NCBI RefSeq assembly: GCF_000703165.1
Contig: NZ_JNLQ01000002.1
Location: 3,472,001 to 3,536,000, forward strand
Length of the DNA stretch: 64,000 bases
Origin: Butyrivibrio sp. AE3004
Lineage (GTDB): Bacteria > Bacillota > Clostridia > Lachnospirales > Lachnospiraceae
Direction of reading: 5' to 3'
Shown: positions 1 to 7,169 of the stretch, piece after piece
How positions within the stretch are numbered: position 1 is the first letter of the stretch
How the letters are laid out: each line of letters begins with the position of its first letter
Position numbers and translations under genes: made by a program
Notes under the pieces: model-generated
Database searches by the model: none
Seen by the model: the letters and a program-made list of their open reading frames with translations, nothing else
Told to the model about the DNA's origin: nothing

Positions 1-72
1 ATTATTGTAGGCCACAAGGAGTATAGCTACTATTTTAATAACTTTGGTAAGCAGTTTCAGAGAGGAAAATGA
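1..72 (+). CDS. C-terminal tail of a gene, possibly AraC-family regulator (partial)
   Basis: Frame 1 is open from the window edge to a TGA at 70-72 and encodes 23 residues. The stretch VGHKEYSYYFNNFGKQF lines up with the second helix-turn-helix of AraC/XylS regulators, where a G-x-x-[ED]-YSYF-x-x-x-F-K pattern is usual. The usual SP-x-x-YR ending after that helix is missing, so the protein may be truncated. The assignment rests on a very short stretch and is tentative. Confidence 0.35.
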   Translation: MIVGHKEYSYYFNNFGKQFQRGK

Positions 73-105
73 TTTAGAAAATCAAAAATGTGGGGTAAAT
101 GATAA

Positions 106-978
106 ATGCGTACAGAGAAAGAGATGATGGAACTGATCCTGCGTACAGCTGAGGAAGATGCCAGAATCCGAGCTGTTTATATGAACGGATCAAGAACCAA
201 TCCCAATGCTCCAAAGGATATTTTTCAGGATTATGACATTGTTTATGTTGTGGAAGAAACCGGATCTTTTATCCGGGACAAGGAGTGGATCCGGCGGTTC
301 GGGGATATACTGTTTATGCAGTATCCTGACGAACATCCGGATTATCCGAGTGACAAAGAAAACTCCTATGGCTGGCTGATGATATTTACGGACGGAAACA
401 GGCTGGATCTTACAGTTAAATCGGTTCCACATGCAAAGGAAAACGTTAAGGAAGACAGTTTATGCAAGATCCTGCTGGATAAAGACGGAATTCTTCCTGA
501 GATTCCAGAGGCATCGGAAGAAACGTATTTAGTCCATCGGCCGTCAAAGGAACAGTATGCGGCCGTCTGCAACGAATTCTGGTGGTGCCTTAACAATATC
601 GCAAAGGGTCTTTGGAGAAAAGAAGTGACATATGCACAGGATATGCTGAACTTCGTGGTCAGAAAGCAGCTTGAAAAGATGCTTTCCTGGAAAATAGGAG
701 AACTGACCGATTATTCTGTCAGCGTCGGTAAATCCGGAAAGTATATGAAGAAATGGCTCTCTGAAGAAGAGTGGCAGAAGTATCTGGACACTTATTGCGG
801 CACTGATGTAAACGACATGTGGAGCGCCGTGGAATCTATGTGCCGGCTGTTCATAGATGCTTCAAAATGGGTGGCAGAACATGGCAATTTCATCTTTGAC
901 AGGCAGGAAGCTGATAATAGTTTCAAATACTTCAGCACGGTGAAAGAAATGGATGGAAATGCGGTAAGCATTTTTTGA
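106..978 (+). CDS. ANT(6)-type aminoglycoside 6-adenylyltransferase
   Basis: The 290-residue product has the length and N-terminal nucleotidyltransferase signature of streptomycin 6-adenylyltransferases (AadE/ANT(6) family): a GSRTNP loop at about residues 29-34, then DYDIVYVV, which carries the catalytic acidic pair, and a further acidic strand RLDLTVK near residue 100. Such enzymes transfer AMP from ATP to the 6-hydroxyl of streptomycin in the cytoplasm. The ATG at 106 is preceded by a GGGG-type ribosome binding site. No mobile element flanks it directly, but decayed gene pieces lie on both sides, so the area looks like an accessory pocket. Whether it confers resistance, or is one of the chromosomal homologues with a different substrate, cannot be told from sequence. 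Confidence 0.85.
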   Translation: MRTEKEMMELILRTAEEDARIRAVYMNGSRTNPNAPKDIFQDYDIVYVVEETGSFIRDKEWIRRFGDILFMQYPDEHPDYPSDKENSYGWLMIFTDGNRLDLTVKSVPHAKENVKEDSLCKILLDKDGILPEIPEASEETYLVHRPSKEQYAAVCNEFWWCLNNIAKGLWRKEVTYAQDMLNFVVRKQLEKMLSWKIGELTDYSVSVGKSGKYMKKWLSEEEWQKYLDTYCGTDVNDMWSAVESMCRLFIDASKWVAEHGNFIFDRQEADNSFKYFSTVKEMDGNAVSIF

Positions 979-1519
979 AAACGTGGGTGACGAATGAGCG
1001 AGACAATGCTAGAATCATCTTGTCACCGTGACAATAAAATGACAATATAAACTTCAAAAAGTATAGTAGATACATTCAAACCGTTCAGAAATAAACTGTT
1101 AAACAAACCTAAGGCCAGCATAAACACGTAGCGCAAAAAATACATTTGCGAACTGGAATGATACCGGGTGGTTTACACATTTGTTTTTTAGTTCTTGATA
1201 TGTATTAGCCCGTACTTGTCTTGGTTTGACTAGTACTTGCCTTGTTTTATAGCCTGTGCCCCCATCGCGGGGCATCGGAATCTATCTTTTTTCAAATTCC
1301 GATGTCCTTTTTGGAAGCAGTTGACACTTCCGGACATCAAAAATCCCATTTTTTCAAATTTTGCTGTTTTTTAATAAGCTTGTGGGCCATAGGCGACAGC
1401 GGAATACTAAGATTTTGCAATCTCGCTGCTTTTGTAGCGAAATCAGTACACAAATAGGCGGCGAGGATGTAATAGAGAAACATTCCGCTGTATTGAGGTT
1501 AATTTTAGGAGGTATCATC
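979..1519 (+). other. Long non-coding stretch with hairpins and a possible structured leader
   Basis: No convincing gene is present. A GCCCC/GGGGC hairpin sits near 1257-1275. From about 1380 the sequence becomes purine-rich and looks like a structured leader (GGCGACAGCGGAATAC near 1393, GGCGGCGAGGATGTAATAG near 1457), ending in a strong AGGAGG at 1507-1512. I associate this kind of leader, from memory, with a recurring clostridial hypothetical gene family whose N-terminus seems to follow at 1520. A covariance-model search would be needed to name it. Confidence 0.35.
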
Positions 1520-1745
1520 ACGAATAAACAGACAAAGACATTAACAACATATTCAGCAACTAATAGATCAGAACATACTAAATCCTTAAAAAATAAAGCA
1601 TTAATAACAAATTCACTGAATTACACAAATCTATATTATGAGGCAAAGAGACGGTACAACGAACTCCTGCTGATCAAGAAATCAAAAGAGGCAGCGCTGG
1701 AGAAAGCACCGTTATGCAGATTGGCGTATGGGCAGATTTCTTCTG
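1520..1745 (+). pseudogene. N-terminal fragment of a conserved clostridial hypothetical gene
   Basis: After a very good AGGAGG there is no ATG, GTG or TTG at the right spacing; the frame continues as ITNKQTKTLTTYSATN, and an ACG at 1520 is where a start would be expected. About 65 residues of Lys/Asn-rich coiled-coil-like sequence follow, ending in KEAALEKAP near 1708. There the sequence changes character and runs out of frame with, and overlapping, the acetyltransferase gene downstream. In the family I recall, the body continues after LEKAP with a glycine/tyrosine-rich domain that is absent here. I read this as a 5-prime gene remnant fused to unrelated sequence. The family identity is from memory and weak. 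Confidence 0.4.
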
Positions 1746-2321
1746 ATGGAAAAGAAATTGGATGTAGAGACAGATTCTATTTTTCTTGCTGAAGCAAATG
1801 ATTTGTATGCAGATGAACTGCAAAGGTTCAAAGAGGAAGTACTTGAAGTAGATAAGGACAACGACGATCAGTTTGCAGGCTGTATGGGATTAAGAGATTG
1901 TGCTACAGCAAAGGAATGGATTGATATTTGTAATTTGAGAAAAAACGCTGAGACATGTGAGCAGGTTGGCACAAAAGTGCCTTCAACGACATATTTTGCT
2001 ATAAGAGAAAGCAATCATAGGTTGGTGGGAGTCATAGATCTGCGTCATCATATAAATCACCCTATTCTTGAATCTTGGGGTGGTCACTGTGGGTATTCAG
2101 TCAGACCTTCTGAAAGAGGTAAGGGATATGGAGCGGAAATGCTCAAGTTAAATGTGATAAATGCAGGTAAAATGGGAATTGGGAAAATGCTTGTAGTATG
2201 TGATGAGGATAACGCTGCCAGCGAAAGGATGATACTTGCAAACAGAGGACAGCTCGAAAATATAATAGAAGTAGATGGCTGTAATATGAAAAGATTTTGG
2301 ATAAAAGTGGAAAATGAATAA
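1746..2321 (+). CDS. GNAT-family N-acetyltransferase
   Basis: About 191 residues. The acetyl-CoA binding segment is clear: GYSVRPSERGKGYGAEML (Q/R-x-x-G-x-G/A type loop), followed by VVCDEDNAASERMILANRG, the usual motif B region, and a PSTTYFAIRE strand before it. It matches the small single-domain GNATs common in Firmicutes, whose substrates are mostly unknown. An in-frame ATG also exists at 1728; neither start has a convincing ribosome binding site, and the junction with the upstream fragment at about 1708 may have removed the original one. The stop overlaps the start of the methyltransferase by 8 bases, so the two are probably translated together. Confidence 0.75.
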   Translation: MEKKLDVETDSIFLAEANDLYADELQRFKEEVLEVDKDNDDQFAGCMGLRDCATAKEWIDICNLRKNAETCEQVGTKVPSTTYFAIRESNHRLVGVIDLRHHINHPILESWGGHCGYSVRPSERGKGYGAEMLKLNVINAGKMGIGKMLVVCDEDNAASERMILANRGQLENIIEVDGCNMKRFWIKVENE

Positions 2322-3087
2322 CGAAGAAATAATTGAAACAAACAGGAATTATTGGAATGAGCATGCCGACCTTTGGTTTGGAACGACTGCTCTTCCTGAA
2401 TACGGCGTTCGGTTTCCGACAGAAGATGATTTACATTTATTTGGGGATGTCGCTGGAAAGAAGTTGCTGGAAGTATGTTGCGGGAGTGGGCATTCTTTAC
2501 TTTACAACGCACGAATAGGGGCAGCAGAATTGTGGGGGATTGATCTTTCGCAGAAGCAGCTGGACAATGCCTCTAGACTACTTAAAGAAAACGGATACTC
2601 AGCTCACTTACAGTGCGCCAGGATGGAAGATGAATTAGATGTTCCCAAGTTGTATTTTGACTATGTCTATTCTATCTATGGGATTGGCTGGACGACAGAT
2701 CTACAGGGAACATTTGATAAGATTGCTTCATACTTGAAGAAGGACGGGATATTCATCTTTAGTTGGCATCATACACTAAATTACTGTATTGCATGGTCTT
2801 GCGACGAGAGAAAAGAAGTCTTTGTTGACGATAAGCTAGTGATGTCGAAAAGTTATTTTGACGAGTCATATTTTGAGATGCCGGTCCATGATAGTGAAAT
2901 CATTCTATGTAATCGAAAGATATCCACATACATAAATGCACTGGCAAAGGCTGGATTTGTTATAGAGCAATTTGTGGAAGAGAGTGATGAGGCTTCTCTA
3001 AATGCGACAGGTGAGGTTGATTCAAAAAACATGATCTGCTGTCTGGTGGTTAGTCCGAAGTTCCGCAAAAAAGGAATATTTACATAG
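2314..3087 (+). CDS. Class I SAM-dependent methyltransferase
   Basis: The 257-residue protein has the Rossmann methyltransferase signature: LLEVCCGSGHSLLY (motif I, about residues 47-60), an acidic ribose-binding position in LWGIDLS, then FDYVYSIYGIGW (motif IV) and a YLKKDGIFIFSWHH strand. Substrate is unknown; small free-standing enzymes of this kind act on metabolites, tRNA or antibiotics. It overlaps the acetyltransferase gene by 8 bases, suggesting a two-gene transcript. The C-terminus runs directly into an ABC-ATPase relic, so the last few residues may not be original. A rho-independent terminator follows at 3215-3243. Confidence 0.85.
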   Translation: MNNEEIIETNRNYWNEHADLWFGTTALPEYGVRFPTEDDLHLFGDVAGKKLLEVCCGSGHSLLYNARIGAAELWGIDLSQKQLDNASRLLKENGYSAHLQCARMEDELDVPKLYFDYVYSIYGIGWTTDLQGTFDKIASYLKKDGIFIFSWHHTLNYCIAWSCDERKEVFVDDKLVMSKSYFDESYFEMPVHDSEIILCNRKISTYINALAKAGFVIEQFVEESDEASLNATGEVDSKNMICCLVVSPKFRKKGIFT

Positions 3088-3088
3088 T

Positions 3089-3220
3089 ACAAGGCAGTAT
3101 CTTGCGGAAAATGAGAACTGTTCCATTCTAATAACATCGCATATATTAACAGATCTTGAGGGGATATGTGATGACATATAGCTGATAAGCGACGGAAAAG
3201 CTGTTGTTCATGAGGAGAGT
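3089..3220 (+). pseudogene. Relic of an ABC transporter ATP-binding protein (C-terminal part)
   Basis: One frame reads TRQYLAENENCSILITSHIL, then TDLEGICDDI, a TAG at 3179-3181, then LISDGKAVVHEES. SILITSH followed by the D-loop/H-loop pattern and a L-x-DGK strand is typical of the segment after Walker B in drug-type or bacteriocin-type ABC ATPases (usual form: ...LLTSHILSDLEGICDYIYLIHDGK...). Walker A, signature and Walker B regions are absent and an internal stop is present, so this is a dead 40-residue remnant between the methyltransferase stop and its terminator. Confidence 0.65.
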
Positions 3221-3243
3221 TCATGCGTGAACTCTCTTTTTTT
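3215..3243 (+). terminator. Rho-independent terminator after the acetyltransferase-methyltransferase pair
   Basis: A perfect 9-bp stem, GAGAGTTCA (3215-3223) and TGAACTCTC (3228-3236), with a TGCG loop, is followed by seven T residues. Confidence 0.85.
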
Positions 3244-3304
3244 ATGCATTTAAATATTGTATCATCAAGAGGACACAGAAAAATCAATAATTGTGGAGGT
3301 GAAA

Positions 3305-3760
3305 ATGCATAGACTATATGAAAATGATGACATTGTAGTTTTTTGGAATTCCGATAAGTGTTTTCACGCAAAAAGATGTGTACATGGGAGCCCCGGATGC
3401 TTTGATCCTTCAAGGAAACCATGGATTGATTTAAATCGTGCTGAGACAAAACAGATCTGGCAGGCGATTTCGGAGTGCCCGTCCGGAGCGCTTAGCTGCC
3501 TGTACAGACATGAAATAGACGTTGTTATTGACGTAGAAAATTGCCGGAGCATAGCTTTTGACGGTGATAAAGAAATAGGAGAATGTAATTACCGGGTATC
3601 TGAAGAAGGATGGAATATCTATCATACTGGAGTGCAGGATGATTATACGGGGAAAGGGATAGCTAAGCGCCTGGTATATAAGGTCATTGAAGAAGCAGAA
3701 CGAAATCATGCTCAGATAGCTGCGACCTGTTCATATGCGGCTAAGGTTATACGTGAATAA
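3305..3760 (+). CDS. YjdI-like iron-sulfur domain fused to YjdJ-like GNAT domain
   Basis: About 151 residues in two parts. Residues 1-70 carry CFHAKRCVHGSPGCFD and ISECPSGALSC, the cysteine pattern of the YjdI-type (Fer4_19) divergent 4Fe-4S domain. Residues 80-150 (DKEIGECNYRV, YTGKGIAKRLV) match the minimal YjdJ-type GCN5-like domain, which has the acetyl-CoA loop but lacks the usual C-terminal half of a GNAT fold. In enterobacteria yjdI and yjdJ are separate adjacent genes; here they are one polypeptide. A GGAGG at 3295-3299 sits 5 bases before the chosen ATG; upstream in-frame codons lack such a site. Function is unknown in both families. Confidence 0.75.
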   Translation: MHRLYENDDIVVFWNSDKCFHAKRCVHGSPGCFDPSRKPWIDLNRAETKQIWQAISECPSGALSCLYRHEIDVVIDVENCRSIAFDGDKEIGECNYRVSEEGWNIYHTGVQDDYTGKGIAKRLVYKVIEEAERNHAQIAATCSYAAKVIRE

Positions 3761-3885
3761 ATCAGAAAATGAATTAATAGTCTAAAATAGATGAAAAACG
3801 GTTAAAAAAATATGGGTTTTACTCTAAGCAATACCACTCATGTAGAAGGATAAGGAAATATTCAACTTAAAAGATAGGGGATTGT

Positions 3886-4557
3886 ATGAATATGAGGTTG
3901 TTTACCAAGGCTATAACAAAATTTGTTGTTGGAGTATTGATCATAGGAGCGCTTATATTTATTCCTGCCGGGACCTTTTTCTTTTTCAGGGGATGGCTGC
4001 TTATGGGGATACTGTTTGTTCCTATGTTTTTTGCAGGGCTGTTTATGCTGATAAAATGTCCCGAACTCCTGGAAAAAAGACTGAATGTAAAGGAAGAACA
4101 AAATGAGCAGAAAATGGTTATAATCATGAGCGCTATCATGTTTATTGCCGCATTTGTGATTGCAGGATTAAATTACAGATTTGGATGGATTGTAATGCCC
4201 TTATGGGTGTCATATGCAGCTGCTGCTGTTTTTTTGTTCGCATATATTCTGTATGCTGAAGTTCTTAGAGAAAATGCCTATCTTTCAAGAACGGTGGAGG
4301 TGCAGGAAAATCAGAAGGTGATTGATACGGGACTTTACGGCATTGTCCGTCATCCTATGTATATGACAACCTTTTTGCTTTTTTTATCGATGCCGATTGT
4401 TCTGGGATCGATCATATCTTTTTTGATAACACTTATATATATTCCGATAATAGGAAAACGCATAAGGAACGAAGAAAAAGTTCTTGAAGAGGGACTTGAA
4501 GGATATGCGGAATATAAAAAACGCGTAAAATACAAAGTTATTCCCTTTATATGGTGA
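3886..4557 (+). CDS. Isoprenylcysteine carboxyl methyltransferase-like membrane protein
   Basis: A 223-residue protein with five or so hydrophobic segments (about 9-30, 35-55, 80-100, 108-128, 160-190). The C-terminal half has the ICMT/PEMT-family cofactor motif: GLYGIVRHPMYMTTFLL, then a hydrophobic hairpin and RIRNEEKVLEEGLEGYAEYK, where the paired glutamates and RHP-x-Y are typical. Bacterial members methylate small or lipid-linked substrates that are mostly undetermined; protein prenylcysteine methylation is not expected here. AGGGG at 3875-3879 precedes the ATG. It appears to be a single-gene unit. Confidence 0.8.
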   Translation: MNMRLFTKAITKFVVGVLIIGALIFIPAGTFFFFRGWLLMGILFVPMFFAGLFMLIKCPELLEKRLNVKEEQNEQKMVIIMSAIMFIAAFVIAGLNYRFGWIVMPLWVSYAAAAVFLFAYILYAEVLRENAYLSRTVEVQENQKVIDTGLYGIVRHPMYMTTFLLFLSMPIVLGSIISFLITLIYIPIIGKRIRNEEKVLEEGLEGYAEYKKRVKYKVIPFIW

Positions 4558-4669
4558 ATTTATCAGAGTTCTGAACGCATTTCATCTTTGCGCTTGTGAA
4601 ATCATGGATTATAATCCGTGATAAATGATATGCTTATAGATAAAGAAATATTTTTAAGGAATTGAAAAC

Positions 4670-5149
4670 ATGGCAAAAGAAGATAAGACAAATGTAATGA
4701 GAGTTCTTGACGGAAAGAAGATTTCGTATAAGAGCTATATGTATGAACCGGACGCTTCAATGAGCGGTGAAGAAATAGCAGAGATTTTGAATGAGGATGC
4801 GGAGAGAGTATTTAAGACACTGGTAACACAGGGAAAAACCAAACAGTATTATGTGTTTGTAATTCCGGTAAAATCTGAACTTGATTTAAAAAAGGCTGCT
4901 AAAGCCGTATCAGAAAAATCCATAGCGATGATTCCCCAAAAGGAGCTTTTGCCTCTCACAGGCTACGTACATGGCGGATGTTCTCCTATAGGTATGAAAA
5001 AAGCATTTCCTACGATAATCCATGAAAGTGCAAAAAACTATGAGGAGATATTCTTTTCGGCAGGAAAAGTCGGATACCAGGTAGAAGTTCCTGTTAAAGA
5101 TATCGAAAAGGTAATCAGATATTCCATGGCTGATATAACTGTAGATTAA
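4670..5149 (+). CDS. ybaK: Cys-tRNA(Pro)/Cys-tRNA(Cys) deacylase YbaK
   Basis: A 159-residue YbaK/EbsC-type protein that hydrolyses cysteine mischarged onto tRNA-Pro in trans. Typical features are the N-terminal TNVMRVLDGKKISYK, the lysine-containing segment ERVFKTLVTQGK with the conserved catalytic-region lysine, the VIPVKSELDLKKAAKA helix, and the glycine-rich YVHGGCSPIGMKK loop. Length is normal for the family. AAGGA lies 8 bases before the ATG. It stands alone, with 112 and 192 bases of non-coding sequence on either side. Confidence 0.9.
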   Translation: MAKEDKTNVMRVLDGKKISYKSYMYEPDASMSGEEIAEILNEDAERVFKTLVTQGKTKQYYVFVIPVKSELDLKKAAKAVSEKSIAMIPQKELLPLTGYVHGGCSPIGMKKAFPTIIHESAKNYEEIFFSAGKVGYQVEVPVKDIEKVIRYSMADITVD

Positions 5150-5341
5150 GGTGATTTTTGCTGTCATGAGTAGTTCTCACGATTTTACAAAAACAGACAT
5201 TAGATAATAATAGTCAGCTGAATTAGAAACTTAAATACCAGTTTAGTATTGCTAAGTTGCACCCGGAAATTAGTTTTGCAAATATCCCGTTATGATTTAT
5301 ATTTACAGTTAGTAAAAAATATGTGTTTATAGAGGTTTTTT

Positions 5342-6019
5342 ATGGAAAAAGAAGTATGGCAACCAGGAAATATGCTATATCCTATACCGGCAGTAATGGT
5401 CAGCTGTGGCAGAGAAGGTGAAAAGCCTAACATTATCACAGTAGCATGGGCCGGTAATGTATGCAGCTCACCTGCAATGCTTTCCATATCTGTCAGAAAA
5501 GACAGATATTCACACAGCATAATTAAAGAAACGGGAGAATTTGTCGTTAATCTCACGAGCAGCGAACTTGCAAGAGCAACCGACTGGTGCGGAGTACGTT
5601 CCGGCAGGGATTATGACAAATTTAAAGAAATGAAGCTTACACCACAGGCATCGCAGAAGATAAGTGCTCCCGGAATTGCTGAGAGCCCTGTTAATATTGA
5701 ATGCAAGGTAAAGCAGATACTTGAGCTGGGCAGCCATGACATGTTTGTGGCAGAGGTTCTTTGTGTCACGGTTGATAAAGAGTATCTTGACGAAAAGGGA
5801 AGGTTTGATTTAAACGCTGCTGATCTTATAGCGTATTCCCACGGTGAATATTTTAAGCTCGGAAAAAAAGTCGGAAAATTCGGCTACAGTGTCGCAAAGA
5901 AAAAGGGAAAGCATCCTTCCGAAAAAAAGAATAAAGCGGATAAGATAAATAAAAAAGAAAAGGATGATAAATCAGGAAAGAAGAGTGGTAAGGTTTCCGG
6001 TCCAAAGAGGAGGAAGTAG
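5342..6019 (+). CDS. Flavin reductase-family FMN-binding protein
   Basis: A 225-residue protein. Residues 1-185 match the split-barrel flavin reductase/flavoredoxin domain: PAVMVSCGREGEKPNIITVAWAG, SISVRKDRYSH and GEFVVNLTS bind FMN in this family. Residues from about 185 form a very lysine-rich tail with no predicted fold, an unusual addition that may bind nucleic acid or another acidic partner. The metallo-hydrolase gene starts 2 bases after the stop, so the two are one operon ending at the terminator near 6976-7007. Confidence 0.85.
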   Translation: MEKEVWQPGNMLYPIPAVMVSCGREGEKPNIITVAWAGNVCSSPAMLSISVRKDRYSHSIIKETGEFVVNLTSSELARATDWCGVRSGRDYDKFKEMKLTPQASQKISAPGIAESPVNIECKVKQILELGSHDMFVAEVLCVTVDKEYLDEKGRFDLNAADLIAYSHGEYFKLGKKVGKFGYSVAKKKGKHPSEKKNKADKINKKEKDDKSGKKSGKVSGPKRRK

Positions 6020-6021
6020 TT

Positions 6022-6783
6022 ATGGCAGTAAAGTTTATGCGCACCGGACAACAGGGAATTCTCATGTGGGATGAGGCTACAGGAGAAAAAATAGGAATAG
6101 ATCTGTTTTTATCCGACATGGAAGGAAGGCAGATTAAGAACCCTGTAAATATCGAGGATTTAAGTGACGTATCTCTTTTGTTTGGAACTCATGATCATGT
6201 GGACCATATAGATAGAGATGCATGGGTGAAAATCGCAAAGGTACATTCGCATATCAAATTTGTTGCCCCCAAATATTTTGAAGATACACTTCCAAAGGAA
6301 ACAGGGATAGCTGAGGATAGCTTTATTTTTGTGGATGAAGGGATAAGTGCGGATGAGGGGGACATTCATATTGAGGCTGTTCCTGCTGCGCATGAATTTC
6401 TTGATACCCGGGAGGACGGGCTTCATCCATATCTTATGTATATAGTTTCTTTTAAGGGAAAAAAGATATGTCACATGGGAGATACCTGCCTATATGAGGG
6501 AGTTTATCAAAAGCTAAGGGAAAAAGGACCTTTTGACGTAATGTTTTTGCCCATAAACGGACGTGATGCAAAAAGACTACGTGACAATTGCATCGGAAAT
6601 ATGACTTATCAGGAAGCTGCGGATCTTGCGGGAGTTCTTAAGCCTGCGCTTGCTGTTCCGGGGCACTATGATATGTTTGAATTTAACGGTGCGGATCCTA
6701 AGGAATTTGTAGACTACGTTGAAATAAAGTATCCGGACCAGAAGGCCTTGGCATATGAAGTCGGAGTACCTTTTTCGGTATAG
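6022..6783 (+). CDS. UlaG-like metallo-beta-lactamase fold hydrolase
   Basis: A 253-residue MBL-fold protein with the metal-binding HDHVDH motif (in GTHDHVDHIDRDAW), later ligands in PAAHEF and MGDT, and a final VPGHYDMF histidine. The arrangement is like L-ascorbate-6-phosphate lactonase (UlaG) and its many uncharacterised relatives, so it is likely a lactonase or phosphoesterase. No ascorbate PTS or other ula gene is near, so the substrate is open. It directly follows the flavin reductase gene. Confidence 0.8.
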   Translation: MAVKFMRTGQQGILMWDEATGEKIGIDLFLSDMEGRQIKNPVNIEDLSDVSLLFGTHDHVDHIDRDAWVKIAKVHSHIKFVAPKYFEDTLPKETGIAEDSFIFVDEGISADEGDIHIEAVPAAHEFLDTREDGLHPYLMYIVSFKGKKICHMGDTCLYEGVYQKLREKGPFDVMFLPINGRDAKRLRDNCIGNMTYQEAADLAGVLKPALAVPGHYDMFEFNGADPKEFVDYVEIKYPDQKALAYEVGVPFSV

Positions 6784-6975
6784 AAGAGGTTTTTGATTTT
6801 CCTTATTTTGCCCACAAGAAGTCATATAGTTGAAAAAAGCCCAAAGGATGGGCTGTGAAATGTTCATAAGAGCACGAAAACAAGCACTTTGGTAAATGAG
6901 CAGTAATTGAAGAAATTATGGCAAATTCTGATAAGAGTTTTAGATTGATTTAAGTTAAGTTTATATGGAAAAAAG

Positions 6976-7007
6976 AGTTCCGGGATAGTTCTTTCCCGGA
7001 ACTTTTT
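6976..7007 (+). terminator. Rho-independent terminator after the flavin reductase operon
   Basis: A 10-bp perfect stem, AGTTCCGGGA (6976-6985) with TCCCGGAACT (6994-7003), is flanked by AAAAG on the left and TTTT on the right, so it could act in both directions. Confidence 0.8.
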
Positions 7008-7126
7008 ATAGGACGGTAAAGAACTATCTCAGAATTTTTATAGGACGGTAAAGAACTATCTCAGAATTTTTATAAGACGGTAAGGAACTATCTCAGAACT
7101 GTCTATAAGATGATAAAGAACTATTC
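6999..7126 (+). repeat. About four tandem copies of a 32-bp unit
   Basis: Units begin near 6999, 7031, 7063 and 7095; each reads roughly GAATTTTTATAGGACGGTAA followed by AGAACTATCTCA, and the last copy is the most diverged. The AGAACTAT...GGAA part of each unit is the reverse complement of one arm plus the loop of the terminator at 6976-7007, so the array seems to have grown from a half-hairpin. It fills the space up to the alpha-galactosidase ribosome binding site. The rest of the gap, 6784-6975, shows only a weak AGCCC/GGGCT hairpin near 6838. Confidence 0.75.
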
Positions 7127-7169
7127 CGGAATCTTATATAAAAAGGAAAAACCAAGAATGGAGGAAAAG

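Noticed and set aside
1242..1457. A 71-residue + strand frame in the gap after the nucleotidyltransferase gene
   Set aside because: No ribosome binding site, composition not protein-like, and it crosses the hairpin and leader-like sequence.
2853..3449. A 198-residue - strand frame
   Set aside because: It lies opposite the methyltransferase, a relic with + strand homology, a + strand terminator and the YjdI-type gene; no family features.
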